Shown: one piece after another, positions 48,113 to 61,979 of the stretch
Position numbering within the stretch: the first letter of the stretch is position 1
How the letters are laid out: the number at the start of each line of letters is the position of its first letter
Assembly: GCF_964340395.1 (NCBI RefSeq)
Contig: NC_135551.1
Span: 8,854,379 to 8,918,378 of the forward strand
From: Glandiceps talaboti
Taxonomy: Eukaryota; Hemichordata; Enteropneusta; Spengelidae
DNA length: 64,000 bases
Reading direction: 5' to 3'
The notes under the pieces: model-generated
What the model saw: the letters and a program-made list of their open reading frames with translations, nothing else
Database searches by the model: none
What the model was told of the DNA's origin: nothing
Made by a program: the position numbers and the translations under genes

Positions 48113-49010
48113 TTTAGTCACCTGTTCAACTTTAACATTGTCAATAAAAAGGTCGGGCACTACTTTAGGGTTCTTCCTAAAGTCGACCTTTCGTCCAAGT
48201 AGTTTTCTTTACACCAAGTAACAAACCTATCAACTTCATCGAAATAAGTACGGTCAGAATTTGACAGGTCAACTAATGCAGAGTTATCAGAATATTTGAT
48301 AAGTGGATTTGTATCGGTACCTGATGAGCAGTCATTTGTGTAAAGTGTAAATAGTTTGTGTGAGAGTATCGTGCTCTGTGAGGCACCCCTAAATGTTGAA
48401 TGGAAGGCTGAACTTAATTTTTGGTAGCGAACAAACTGGGAAAGGTTGACAAGAAAATCCATTATCCAGAGGATGAGTTTGGGGTTAACGTTTAAATAAC
48501 TAAGTTTATGAGCCATCATGTTTGGTTGACTTCTGTTAACGACTGATGAAAAATCAATAACCAATAGTCTTACAAATGAACTTGGTTTTTCAAGATGTGT
48601 ATACGCATCGTGAAGTAATGTGAGAGTTGCATTATCAGTACCTCTATTACTTTAATATGTAAATTGGTATGGGTCAAGGTGTGAATGTTTTTGTGGGTTT
48701 TGACAAAGTAAAATACGCTCGAAGCATTTCATCACAATGGAAGTCAGTGCTACAGGACGATGCCTTGGAAGTTTTTAGGGACCGGACAGATGGTAGATGT
48801 TTTCCAAATGGTTGATATCGTATGATCATTGTACGACCAATTGAACAATCTACTGGAAACACTAGCTAACTGCGATGCATAGACATTCAGTAACCTACCA
48901 CATATGTTATCAGGACCCATAGCTTTCCTTATATTTAGTTTCTTAAAAATAGACAACTCGTTTATCACTGATTTCAAATTAACTCTTCTTTTCTTCTTAT
49001 TTACTCTCAA
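48113..49010 (-). mobile_element. CR1/Rex-like LINE reverse transcriptase fragment, frameshifted
   Basis: Minus-strand pieces in order: KLNIRKAMGPDNICGRLLN, IWKTSTICPVPKN, then LLVIDFSS..N, FRGASQSTILSHKLFTLYTN and LIKYSDNSALVDL. These are RT motifs of CR1-superfamily LINEs (GPDNI; G.PQG..LSP.LF.LY.ND; YADD). The catalytic YADD reads YSDN and there are several frame changes, so the copy is dead. It is 5' truncated. Confidence 0.85.
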
Positions 49011-49141
49011 GATCTAACCCGATGTTATCTATTTCCTTTCCAAAATCGTGAATATCAAAGCGACAGTACATTACAACTTCGCCTCGCCACCACCCTGTGT
49101 TGCTTGGCAAGGTGGTAAATAAAACAAGTTTGCCTTTGGGA

Positions 49142-49533
49142 TTATATTAACTGGGATTGTCGACACTGAATAATCCGGTCAATCATGGCACTGCGCTCAT
49201 TGTATGTCACGGCGTACAAGTATAAACGACGTTCATACTTCCATGACCATAGTTTCTGCGACCTGTCATTTGTTTGACCATAGACACTCCACCTTTGTGG
49301 AGGGTCCATGGTTTGATGGGATGCGTTAATTCTGGCAAACTTGTTTGGCAAATCGATCTGACGCAATATAGCTTGTGACCGTGGCATGCATAGCTTGGGT
49401 CAAAATCTATAACACCATTAAAGTATAAATAATGTTTAAACTTCCACGATAACACATACCTTTGAGAAATTATACTGACAGTATAATTACTCCAAGCACA
49501 GACTACTAGTATTCTCGTGTCAAACCCCGACAC
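49142..49533 (-). other. Overlapping unassigned minus-strand frames with an internal similarity
   Basis: Two short segments resemble each other (TGGAAGTTTAAACATTATTT near 49437 and TGGAAGTATGAACGTCGTTT near 49240, both leading into TATACTT). The peptide WSWKYERRLYLYAVTYNE is not recognised. A good donor (CAAAG|GTATGT) is present near 49460. It may be transposon debris. Confidence 0.15.
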
Positions 49534-49715
49534 GAACTTGTTTTTCCTTGAAGAGTATATCTCGTGAGACCTATGGAAATTATCAAAATCTATATTGTAG
49601 TTGAAAAGAGCAAGAATGAAAAGAGGGGAAATTTAAGGGACATCATTTCTATATACACGTGTATTGTGCAAAGAACCCGATATCTTTGACCGCGTTGCCG
49701 TCAACCGAGCAATGG

Positions 49716-49818
<103 letters not shown>

Positions 49819-49844
49819 AGGTAAGTCATAAACTGAAGGAAAAG

Positions 49845-49935
49845 TGCTCAATACTGAGAAGTAGAGCTGTATTTACACAAAGTACACAAGTTATGGTACG
49901 GAGGCCGTTACGATCTTCAGACGACTAATAATAAC
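49845..49935 (-). mobile_element. Penelope-type terminal fragment
   Basis: ACACAAGTTATGGTACGGAG, CCGTTAC and GATCTTC.GACGACT are shared with 59735-59810. Both follow a long (AT)n run. Confidence 0.6.
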
Positions 49936-50249
49936 GGAAATTCAAGTGATAGAATTCGAACTCACAGAAGAACTGGTACCCAGATGTGATGCGCGTTGTT
50001 GAGTGACATGGTGGAATGATAGAATGTATTTGTTTTCGTGGACGATTTAGTGGACGATCTAGTGGAATTAATCTCTAAAAAAACCATGAATCATGGTCTG
50101 AGTACTTCAAAAATGTATTCAATGCTCAAGTCCAAAGTGATGAAAGTTTCTCGATTTCCATGATCTTATCAGATCCACCTTGATAGACATAAATTCAGGC
50201 ATTAATGGTGAGATTAATATCCGACTGTAGTCTTTTGGACAAGGTAATT

Positions 50250-50640
50250 ACTTTGATAGTCTAGTTCCTATACTGTATCATTACCATTTATACCTCCACT
50301 CACAGTATAGTCAGAGTCGTTACTCTAGAAGTCTTGAAATGCATGAGATGCAATTTAAAATTCCTTTACAGCCACCCACACAGTCATTAACATCATGTCT
50401 TTGTTAATAAATCACAAAACTCTAACCAATAACACAGTCCCTCATAAAGTTAGTGTTTATTGGGACAGTAATGTTCAAATGTGGTATATTTGTCAGCTCA
50501 TGATGCTACTTATATACTGTTTACATCACCAAAACATTTAGGTTTCACTGATTGGGTGAACAACTTTTTGTGCTATTTGAGGGGCTTTTGGTTAGACGTG
50601 GTTTAGTTAGAAACCATATTGGCATCCAGACTATTACTTT
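50250..50640. repeat. Dispersed repeat, partner of 43930-44095
   Basis: Carries the uninterrupted GGTTTAGTTAGAAACC (50599 on) that corresponds to the site filled by the micro-element at 44018-44052. Confidence 0.6.
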
Positions 50641-50837
50641 GAAGGAGATCATTGAAGAACAATAAAAATAAAACTCAAGGTGTGGATATGGGATCAGTGT
50701 GGCATTCTACATAGACATTTTCCAACAATTCTTGTAGACATGTTATGTAATCATTTTTTCTTCACGAAAGGCATGTTCCCACAGGAATCAATGGGATAGG
50801 GGTTTCTAACATTGTCTTTTGAAAGTAAATTACATGT

Positions 50838-51220
50838 ATGTCAAAACTAAAATTATTGTATTTACTAAGAGATGAAATTCTTAAGAAAATTGAAAAGTGG
50901 TTATTGGTGGTCATAAACTCGACGTTGTTCGCTTTTTATGAATATCTAGGCGTGATTATGTCAAGCAGTGGTCTATGGTATTTAGCGCTTGCAGATCAAG
51001 CGAGTAAAGCAATGATTGCGGTCATGAGTCAACTTGCAAAACTTGGGGACCTCCTAGTCAAAACTAAATTTAAAAGTTTTTGACTGTAAACTATTACCGA
51101 TATTAAATTATACGGTGGAGATTTTGGGTTTTAATACGTCTACTGAAACTGAACGTGTTCAAAGTAAATTTCAGTGTTATATTTTGAGTCGTATATAAAC
51201 ATATATGTAGTCTTTGAGTA
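50838..51220 (+). mobile_element. LINE fragment, C-terminal region, plus strand
   Basis: YEYLGVIMSSSGLW, then KAMIAVMSQL and, after a frame change, PI(L)NY..EILGFNTSTETERVQSKF resemble the region after the RT catalytic centre of CR1-type LINEs (Y.YLG......G.W; LP...YG.E.WG; IE.V...F). Dead copy. No nuclease domain seen. Confidence 0.6.
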
Positions 51221-51396
51221 TGGGAGCTACAAAAATGCTTGACAAGTGTTCATTACGGGAAGTAGGCTGAAATGTTTTGAGATTGCTGAACGAGAGCTGC
51301 AAAAATTTAACCTCAGACCACTTCTCCTCAGCCCTGGTTCAAGTTCTTAGGTCATAGTGGTGTAAACTACATCTCAGACAGTGGTGTAAACTACAT

Positions 51397-51422
51397 CTCA
51401 GACCACAATGTAGTGACCTGAG
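51397..51422. mobile_element. 26-bp palindromic micro-element, CTCAGACCAC type
   Basis: CTCAGACCAC..GTGACCTGAG with ACTACAT on both sides (51390-51396 and 51423-51429). The preceding ACATCTCAGACAGTGGTGTA is a partial tandem relative. Confidence 0.45.
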
Positions 51423-51503
51423 ACTACATGTACATGTAGGCCCTACCTACTGGTATATTATGTAACTGCACTTGACGCCAGTGTGATTTCTAACTAAACT
51501 GTG

Positions 51504-52260
51504 TTATTGTAAGAACCGATGTGACGTGATCTGTTTTCTTTGTACCTGACACAATCCTAACTGCTGTATTTTGGGCATGTTGAAGAGGGACGATGTTTTT
51601 AGCTGGCAGCCCATACAGAAGGGCCATTCAGTAGTCAGGTTTCGATGATATAAGTGCATGACCAAGGTTCTGACAAACTCCGTTTGTAAGATACTGGCGT
51701 ATGCGACCATAGACAGTGGAGGGGCCCCCTCCACTGTCAATGATGCGACCTATTGTTCGGGGGTGAAAAAGAACTGATCTACATGTCAACGAGATGTGCT
51801 TCTTGAGGTTATAACGGTCATCAATTGTTACACAAATGGTACATGCTGAATCCACTAACTGCACAGAAGACGATCCAATGTTGATGTGGTTCATGAGACG
51901 AGGAAGCCTGTTGAACTGAGACGTGATAAGGAGGACCTCGGTTTTGCCATCATTAAACTAGCTTATTTTGGGTCGTTTAATATCATGTGCAACAGTTTCC
52001 ATCTTAGTTACTGTAGTTGACGTATGTGATTGGGGAAATATATTGGTAAATCTGGTTGTCGTCTGCATGTTGTTGCATATTGAGATTTTGATGTCGGATT
52101 AGCTTTCCAAGTGGTGGTGTGTATAGACAGCATACGCGTGTAAGAGTGGACCAAGCACAGGGTTTTGTGGCACTCCACACTGCAAATGTTTGGTTTCTGA
52201 TATGCCTTGCACAGAAATGGACTGTTGTATATATTTGAGGTATAAAGACTCTAGTCGAAT
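51504..52260 (-). mobile_element. L2-like LINE reverse transcriptase fragment
   Basis: Minus-strand pieces: LYTPPLGKLIRHQNLN and QHADDNQIYQYISP (RT motif C, YADDTQ type). Then, after a deletion, FHPRTIGRI..RQYLTNG, LISSKPDY, ALLYGLPAKNI and LQHAQNTAVRIVSGTKK. These are typical of L2/CR1-group LINEs. Frame changes and gaps make it non-functional. A 34-bp palindrome plus 8-bp duplication (51701-51750) adds 14 in-frame codons between IGRI and RQYL. Confidence 0.85.
51709..51742. mobile_element. 34-bp palindromic micro-element inside the LINE, 8-bp duplication
   Basis: ATAGACAGTGGAGGGG and CCCCTCCACTGTCAATG are inverted arms. ATGCGACC lies on both sides (51701-51708 and 51743-51750). The insertion interrupts a conserved LINE motif, so it is a real insertion and not original sequence. 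Confidence 0.78.
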
Positions 52261-52299
52261 GCCTGTAATACCGAGCTCGGAATACTCTTGAAATTATGC

Positions 52300-52470
52300 T
52301 GGAGTCAGAATTTACGGGGGGGGGGGGGCATGAACAAAATTGAGGTTCAAAGGGAGGGGGGGGCATGACAATTGTGATGGTCTGAAAGGGCCCCCGAATA
52401 TTCTGCTAATGATTTGAACCAAAATTAAACCTCAGGAGCAGTTGTTTACCAAGTAAATTTACATTTGTAT
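52300..52470 (+). repeat. GC-rich dispersed repeat, copy 3 of 3
   Basis: See 32930-33095. This copy has two poly-G runs at its left end and abuts the (TC)n tract. Confidence 0.8.
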
Positions 52471-52483
52471 AAGTGTATGCCTG

Positions 52484-52641
<158 letters not shown>

Positions 52642-52799
52642 GTCTCCCCCCTCTCTCTCTCGTCTCCGTATGTCTCCTTCTCTCTTGCTCTATCTCTCTG
52701 TGTGGAGACTTTGTTGAACATTCAAACCACAGGAGCAATCGTTTACCTTGTACTTTGCAAAATTGTTCACTTCATTTACCTACCACACATTTAATTATT

Positions 52800-54800
<2,001 letters not shown>

Positions 54801-54834
54801 TGAGGGCAAAGTCAGTGCTCCTTATAGTCTCGCT

Positions 54835-54977
54835 GCCAGACTCGAGACTATCGTCCCTAATCTGTTTACCGAGCGGCGCAGCCGCGAGAAGAGAGGAACC
54901 AGGTCCCTCTCTTCTCGCGGCTGCGCCGCTCGGTAAACAGATTAGGGACGATAGTCTCGAGTCTGACAGCGAGACAA
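54835..54977. mobile_element. 143-bp perfect-palindrome element with 9-bp target duplication, copy 2
   Basis: Same arms as 45002-45187 but a shorter centre (no CAGTCCCGGGA array). TGCTCCTTA flanks both sides (54826-54834 and 54978-54986). Confidence 0.92.
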
Positions 54978-54999
54978 TGCTCCTTACAGCAGTTTGTTT

Positions 55000-55990
55000 T
55001 TCCCGCATATGCATACATTACCCATAATCCTTTTAAGTATTCTGCAGATATCTGTGCAATGTGCACACATGACTCATGAAAATCTGGAATGCACTGATCG
55101 AAGCCAATTGTACAGTTATACTATAAAAACAGGAGTTATGAGTATACCACATTGAAATAAAACAAGAGAATAAGAGATGAGGGCCCTCAGAATCGTCACG
55201 TAGAGTGATATAACAGTTACATGGATGCCGGGCATGTACCCATAGGTACGGGCCCGGGGGGGGGGTTCTGTATGCCGAACGTCATTAAGTATTTCCTTTA
55301 CTTTGGTGCTCATGATCGTAATTTGGATGATGCCCAAGATATTTGAGGCGTGAATACCTGTTGTTCTTCTAAAGGCTTGTTTATTACTGTGAAGATCACA
55401 CCCTAACACTTAATTGTTCTATAAACGACACATGGACAAGAATACTATTCCCATAGAGGTTAGTCTAGTTAATTCCTGATGGACCGTATTTCGTTCAGCG
55501 TTACGTTGTACATACACGGTCCGTCAGAAACTATAGACAACATGGACGACATGGTGGCCATATAATATTCCCAATAGTCACTCAATTTTACTTAGCTAGA
55601 AATAATGTCCACAGACTCAAATCTGTCAGCACGTCTCTACTGTGAGTTTGTTGACGCTATTGGCCGGTCAGGTTTGTTAAGAAGCTCCATACACTAGCAA
55701 TATTTGTGGCCCAATTTTAAACTATTATTGGAAACGATTGTCATGTCATCTAAATCTGTATTACTATGCATCAAACGCGTAGAAATGTGAAACACGTTTA
55801 GTGGTGGCGGTATGTAGTGCATAATGAAAAGGCGTAGTATGAACATTTATTTCAAAATGAGCCCTGTGATATTACAATCTACGTACGTCCTAACCATGTA
55901 GTTCATATCATAAGCCTGCTTATATACATACATATGTATCGAATACACTAGCTACACGTATAGCGTTTATGTACGTATTGATTGCAAGCA
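55000..55990. other. Intron segment, no gene recognised
   Basis: Contains a poly-G run near 55257-55266 and an imperfect dyad GGACCGTAT..ATACACGGTCC at about 55482-55523. No exon seen. Confidence 0.5.
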
Positions 55991-55993
55991 CGG

Positions 55994-56251
55994 TAGATTT
56001 GAATATTCATTTGTTTACTGCCCGGTTATCGGGGTGAACTCATGAATATATTCTGAACTAAATGCAAATGTATTCAAATCACTTCCGACTCGCAATCTGA
56101 ACTATTTTTCAGATCGAGTATAATCCGATTAGACAGGCGCTAATGGGAAAGTACAGAAACGTCCACCTCATCAGCATAAAAGTACAGAATTGAACTCAAT
56201 CTGAACTATAGTACGGAAAATGTCGTAATCTGTACTATTTTTTCTACTAGT
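55994..56251 (-). mobile_element. 258-bp interspersed element, copy 2 (inverted)
   Basis: Reverse complement of 34357-34614 with no difference found by eye. Confidence 0.9.
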
Positions 56252-56699
56252 GTATGATCAGAATTTTTTTCAATATATATCTACTTTAAAACATCGCTTA
56301 TTTACAAAACGGATAATTCAGACAGGATATTCAATTTGAAAATTCAATATAAGCTGATCTTCACTTAATTCTAAAGAATATTTGTCATATGTTTCCTCTT
56401 TCTAAATTACATATATATTTTATAAGATATATAAAACAGTTCCATTGCTATATATGATATTACTTTGTGATATATGACAAAATATATAATAATATGTATT
56501 ACACATTAACAATATTATCGATATATTTAAGATCAATAAACGTAATTAGTTGTCGATGTTATTGCCTTCTATCAGCATAATTCTCTTGTCCCACAGTATT
56601 AGTACTTTCATTTTCATTTAGTACTTGAAATCTAACTAAAGATATTTTCAACTCTAATCACCACTTTGATCCATAATGTTTTATCCTAGATCTTTATTC

Positions 56700-57345
56700 G
56701 TACACTTTATGGTGTTCTATTCCGTATCGCAATCTGAACTATTGTATAATCCGATTTAACAGGCACTACTGGGGAAGTATACAAAGGTCAGCCTTATAAG
56801 CATGTCGCCTTGCTATCGCTCGTGCATATATTTTATTCACTGGTCAAAACGACTGGTATACTATCTCTGGGGTGGTTCATCGCTATTATATTATACCAGT
56901 ACAAATCGGAAACAAGATACGAACTAACGTTTCATTGTCCTCCCCTCCCCATAAGAATATTTGCATCGTAATGAAGCTGATTTCAAAACATCTGATCTGA
57001 ACACATATCAACTGTAAACATCGCCGTGTGTCGTGCAGTGACTGGATTTATTTTATCTGCTACTCGTTTCTAGGGGTAATCTGTACAGTGATCAGTCCAT
57101 AGTAGGAAAAGTAGTTCCGAAAACGACACTTCGTGCACGTTAGTTCAGATCGAGTTCAATTCTGTACTTTTATGCTCATTACGATGACGTTTCTGTACTT
57201 TCCCTTTAGCACAGGTCTAATCGGATTACAAAATAGTTGAGATTGCGAGTCGGAAGAGATTTGAATACATTTGCATTTAGTTTAGAATATATTCATTTTT
57301 TCAACCATAGTAAATACATGAATATTCAAATATACCTTGCTCGCA
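56700..57345 (+). repeat. Older relatives of the 258-bp element
   Basis: 57130-57345 follows the element from GTTCAGATCGAGTTCAATTC to ATGAATATTCAAATATA with many changes. 56720-56790 matches a shorter part in the opposite orientation. Confidence 0.7.
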
Positions 57346-57579
57346 GTCACTGCTATTGTATTTGTACCTATAGGCTATACCGATGGTATAAATTCAAGCG
57401 CATGTATAGTATTGATATTTCTTTATCATATCAAGGTGGCGAACACATATCACATTCTATGAATGCCAGGAATTATTCAGCTCTATATCAAGTGATTTAC
57501 AAAAGTAAAAACGCACAAGCAGGTCAAATATTTTAGCATTGAGCTTTCGATCTGACTTAGTCGATGATCACGAAAATCT

Positions 57580-58190
57580 TGGGATGCACTACCTGTTTGA
57601 CCTCGATTTTGAATTACGTGCCCATCATAGAATGGCGTCGAAATTCGAAATATCGCGGGTAGGGGTAACATATTGTCTTCCATACAACACAAGCAAGCAA
57701 GGAATATTTCCTTTTTAACGATATAATGTTTGCCATACATATGCCCAAAAAATAATTTATTTGGAGGCCTTAAATCGCCAATTTCTGAAAATTCGACAAT
57801 TCTCCCTGAAAATGACAGATCAACTTTCCATTCTTTTTTTTTTTTAAATAACATGACCCCCGTACACATAAGGGGTGTTCTTTATTCAGTTGAATGAGCT
57901 TAACACAAAAAAGTAGGTTAACATTGAATATTTATGAGTTATTAATGATTTCCCACCATTAAAACCAATATAAGATATCATTTTGAAATACCAACAATGG
58001 GGTAGGGGTAAAGTATTTTCTGTGCTTTTTACCCGACATCTTAGGAGCATAGTAATACATTTGTCTGATTTCCAAAACACATATCATATATGTACCAAAA
58101 ATACCAGTTTAAAGAAAACTATCCAAATATTGTAGAAGGTGAACAGGGTAGGCATAAAATGTCTTCCTATGTGTTAAGTACACAACAGCT
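57580..58190. repeat. Long diverged inverted repeat, left arm
   Basis: TTTTGAATTACGTGCCCATC, AATGGCGTCGAAA, GTAGGGGTAACATATTGTC and CCATACAACACAA recur in reverse complement at 60595-60715; further blocks pair with 59940-60400. Confidence 0.75.
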
Positions 58191-58319
58191 ACATATAATG
58201 TAACCAATACAGTAATATGGTGTTGCTATTTCTAGAATGTTTTGTTTACTTTGAATATCTAACAAATTATGCACAAATTAATGCCAAAAATATCTGGAGA
58301 CTTTATCCATTCTTTTTTT

Positions 58320-58700
58320 TAAATGAAATGATTGGATAAACATAAGAGGTGTCTTTTGTATTCAGTTGAATGAGCTGAATAAGAAAGAATGGCTTAACAT
58401 TGAACATTTTGAGGGTTATTACTAATTTCCCCATTAAAACCAATAAAAACTATCATTTTGAAATACCGATAGCAGGGAGTAGGGGTAAAGTGTCTTCTTC
58501 TGTGTTTTTTTATTTAGAAATATAATTTCTTTGAATAAGTAGCTTGTATTGTTGACATGGATGCTAAAAATGTCAGATTTAAGGAATATATCTAAAGATT
58601 AGGTGAACAGGGTAGGGGTAAGATGTCTTTCTATGTGCTTAGTACACAATGCCTAATCAATACAGTAACGTGGTACGTGGTTGTTAGAATGTGTTTACTT
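58320..58700. repeat. Tandem relative of 57840-58230
   Basis: ATTCAGTTGAATGAGCT, TTAACATTGAA, CCATTAAAACCAATA, CATTTTGAAATACC and TAGGGGTAAAGT occur in the same order, offset by about 480 bp. Confidence 0.75.
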
Positions 58701-59264
58701 TGAATGTCTAGCAAATTGTGTGACAATAAATACCAAAAATATATGGTTTAAAGGGGAAATCAGAACACCAAGTAAGTGGTAAAGGTTAAAGGTAAGGTAA
58801 AACAGCTGATCTACTTTGGGTTTTTAGTTTCATTACCATTAGACAACTCATCACTTTATTTCTTTCCTTTCATGTATGAAAATTAGGTACTCGTGATGTC
58901 TTGAAAGGCCACATATCATATTTGGTCATTTATCATTAGTACACTGTATTTTGTAAATCTATATATCTCTGAGATATAACAAATGTTATCAAATGATGAT
59001 GACCAAGTAGACTATATTTTATGGTCAAGTTATATATATTATTGGGACTTTCAAAGCCGTGTTTGAACAGCTGGACGATAGATAAATCATAAAAAAGCAT
59101 TCCCTGTCAGTGAAATGGGTAGATACATTAATACCTAAATATACTGTGGTAGTAGAGACCTTTAAACAGTGGTATTCCAATAAAATGCTGTCTGAAGTTC
59201 ATTTTCTGATTCCCTAGTCCAAGATTTGAATTCTAATTGAAATCGCAAAACCATTTTAGGTCAA

Positions 59265-59463
59265 ATAAAAAAAATTGTTTGGTTCCGGTTACCCTGCCCC
59301 ATCTAGTTTTTCACGCCGACCCTAAACTTTTTTTAGTATTCGAGAAAAATAATAATAAAATCGCAAAAATCGTGGTCTAGCGAGAAATAATGGATGCGAA
59401 AACTGATATCAACTTTAAAAGACTATATAAAACTATTCTTCCAATGGCTGTACATCTGATAGG

Positions 59464-59465
<2 letters not shown>
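59265..59465 (+). repeat. Dispersed repeat ending in (AT)n, copy 1
   Basis: Relative of 44641-44900. Its last 140 bp (from TTTTTTTAGTATTCGAG) are repeated almost exactly at 59518-59657, offset by about 190 bp. Each copy is followed by an (AT)n tract (59467-59500 and 59658-59733). Confidence 0.85.
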
Positions 59466-59510
<45 letters not shown>

Positions 59511-59517
59511 TTTAGTA

Positions 59518-59655
59518 AACTTTTTTTAGTATTCGAGAAAAATAATAATAAAATCGCAAAAATCGTGGTCTAGCGAGAAATAATGGATGCGAAAACTGAT
59601 ATCAACTTTAAAAGACTATATAAAACTATTCTTCCAATGGCTGTACATCTGATAG

Positions 59656-59733
<78 letters not shown>
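59518..59733 (+). repeat. Dispersed repeat partial duplicate plus (AT)n
   Basis: Exact-looking duplicate of 59327-59465 followed by about 75 bp of TA. The intervening sequence is (AT)n plus poly-T. Confidence 0.9.
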
Positions 59734-59734
<1 letters not shown>

Positions 59735-59737
<3 letters not shown>

Positions 59738-59810
59738 AATACACAAGTTATGGTACGGAGCCGTTACTCAGAGTTTCATGCTTGAATGCGATCTTCGGAC
59801 GACTTAGTTT
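59735..59810 (-). mobile_element. Penelope-type terminal fragment
   Basis: ACACAAGTTATGGTACGGAG, CCGTTACTCAGAG and GATCTTCGGACGACTTA match 49845-49935 and in part 27165-27190. It directly follows (AT)n. Confidence 0.6.
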
Positions 59811-59939
59811 TTAGTATATATATATATATACTAAAAAAATCTACTCACCCTCTCCTATTTCAAAATAATGTAATCAGAACACCACAATTGTTGTACGCCT
59901 CACTGTATTGCATTGGTTAGGTGGTGTGTACTAACTAAG

Positions 59940-60715
59940 CACATATATGATAGGTAGACATTATACCCTACCGCATTTACCTTCAGCAATCTTAGGATAT
60001 TTTCCTTATCGGATATCTTAAATAGTTGGCAAGTATGTCAACATTGCAAGCTACTTATTTAAGAATGCATATCTCCTGTAAAGATATGTGTTCTAGTAAT
60101 CAAAATATGTATTAGTATGCTCCTAAGATGCTTATATTGGATTTATCGTCACTAATAATCCTCAAATATTCAATGTTAACTTACCTTTTCTTTTTCAGCT
60201 CATTCAACTGAATAAAAATAAACCGTGTGTGTATCAGATCACGTTAAGAAAGACAGGATGGTATTTTTATATGTCATTTTGCGGATAAATTGTCGATATT
60301 TATAAAATTGTTATTTAAAGCCACCAAAAATGTATTTCTTGGCATATGTATGTCAAACATAATATCGTTAGAAACGAACATTTCCCAGCTTTCTATATAC
60401 CGTATGTAATTGATAATTACTTCATATTTTGTCATGTATTTATTTATAAACGTTATTTACAGTGTCTAATAGGAGACATACTTGATTAGCAAGTAGCTAT
60501 TTTTCTGGTCTCCTTTTACCTACCTCAAATCATGTATTATTTATTTTGTCTACAAATGTAAAGTTGATAAGTAGGTAATAAAGAAGATATATATTAAGTC
60601 CTTACTTGTTTGTGTTGTATGGACGACAATATGCTACCCCTACCCTCAACCTTTCGACGCCATTTTATGATGGGCATGTAATTCAAAATCCAGGCCAAAT
60701 AGGTAGTGCATAAAA
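59940..60715. repeat. Long diverged inverted repeat, right arm
   Basis: Pairs with 57580-58190; the region between the arms holds the tandem relative and the (AT)n insert. Confidence 0.75.
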
Positions 60716-61133
60716 TATTTCATTGTTAGCATTTCGTTTCTCATTCAGGAGACTCACATGAACAAATAATACCTATCTTAAGGGTTTGTGGGAGGGGGGA
60801 TGCACAGTAACTCTAGATCAATGTATAGATCAATCCGATCTCTCGATTTGTGCCATCAATATGCTGGTATAATATAAATTCAAATAATTTATTTTGCTCG
60901 TATTGGTGTAATATAAATGATTGTTATTGTACTTCTAGTACTCTGTTGAAATTCATTTCTCATTCCAAGAGTTGCTAATTGTATTCCAATCACAAACCTA
61001 CAGACTGCAGAGCTTTTTCCTTGTGTATCATAAAAATAAATTGTTCACATCTGGATTTGCCGCTTTTGTAGGAAGTACTAAGTTATGTTAATGACTACTA
61101 CATATATCGTTAAAATGTGTACGGTTTACTTAC

Positions 61134-61445
61134 GATGACAATCTTCATTGGTCAGCACTCTGGTACTGTATACGGAGATTGCCTTTATGAATGTTATTGA
61201 GAACATGTATCGGATCTCTTCAGAAATGCAATAATTAACGTGAACAAAAGCATCCATAGTTATATGATGTGGAACAGCATCCCGAGTTTTAAAGTCTATC
61301 TCTTCACGCATGGCGCCATACGATACATAAGCTTCTTGTTCGAAATAATCATCGTCAAGTTGACCTATTCCATCATTCATTAGTTGAAAGGCTTCTATAT
61401 GTGTGTCGACTTCTATTAAGGACACCAAAGCTATGTTAGCTAGAC
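61134..61445 (-). CDS. Galactose-binding/F-lectin-like domain, N-terminal exon
   Basis: Exon of 312 nt, phase 1-1, donor CAT C|GTAAGT. Three in-frame acceptors (TTTAG at 61447-61446, TCTAG at 61441-61440, ACATAG at 61432-61431) give 312, 306 or 297 nt. The start (NIALVSLIEVD, then FQLMNDGIG) resembles NLAL.KP......A.NAVDG of F-type lectin/discoidin domains; later FSITFIKAISVYSTR matches the I..V.I.NR strand region. It is the most 5' exon recognised. With 33829-34026 it would complete one domain. Earlier exons, including a signal peptide, must lie upstream. Confidence 0.6.
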
Positions 61446-61449
61446 CTAA

Positions 61450-61975
61450 ACGTTTTGGAATTTAGAAAATATATATGCAAATTGTTTAAAAATAGACAAG
61501 AACGTAACTGGTTTATCATCTGATCCATATTGCCTAAGTGCCATATCAGCTTTGCAATAACGTTAACTGTTATAGTTGTTTATTTACATGTATCGAACAT
61601 TACAAAGAGTGAGAGGGTGGAAAAATAGTAAATTTACAATATTAACATGAATGTGTTTTGTTGCTGCTACAAGGTATTGTTAAAGTTAACGTCCAAAACG
61701 AAAGAAGAATTAAAACAATAACAAACAAGCAACCTATCGGGGAGAATAGCTCCGCTGTTTTGTGTTATTTTGTTTTATAACATGTAACATGTAGAATTAG
61801 TTCTGTTGTTCAGATCTTCCACTATGCAGTGGTGATTTAGCGAGTAATAAAGTGGTTAGTGGTATCATGTGATGACTCACACACACTATAGAACACATTT
61901 CACATAGAAAGTTGGTAAAATATTGTACTTTTGTATTATAGTCACCATTTTATGTTATATTTTTACCCTAATATG
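61450..61975. other. Non-coding, nothing recognised
   Basis: AT-rich sequence upstream of the last recognised exon. Confidence 0.5.
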
Positions 61976-61979
61976 CATA

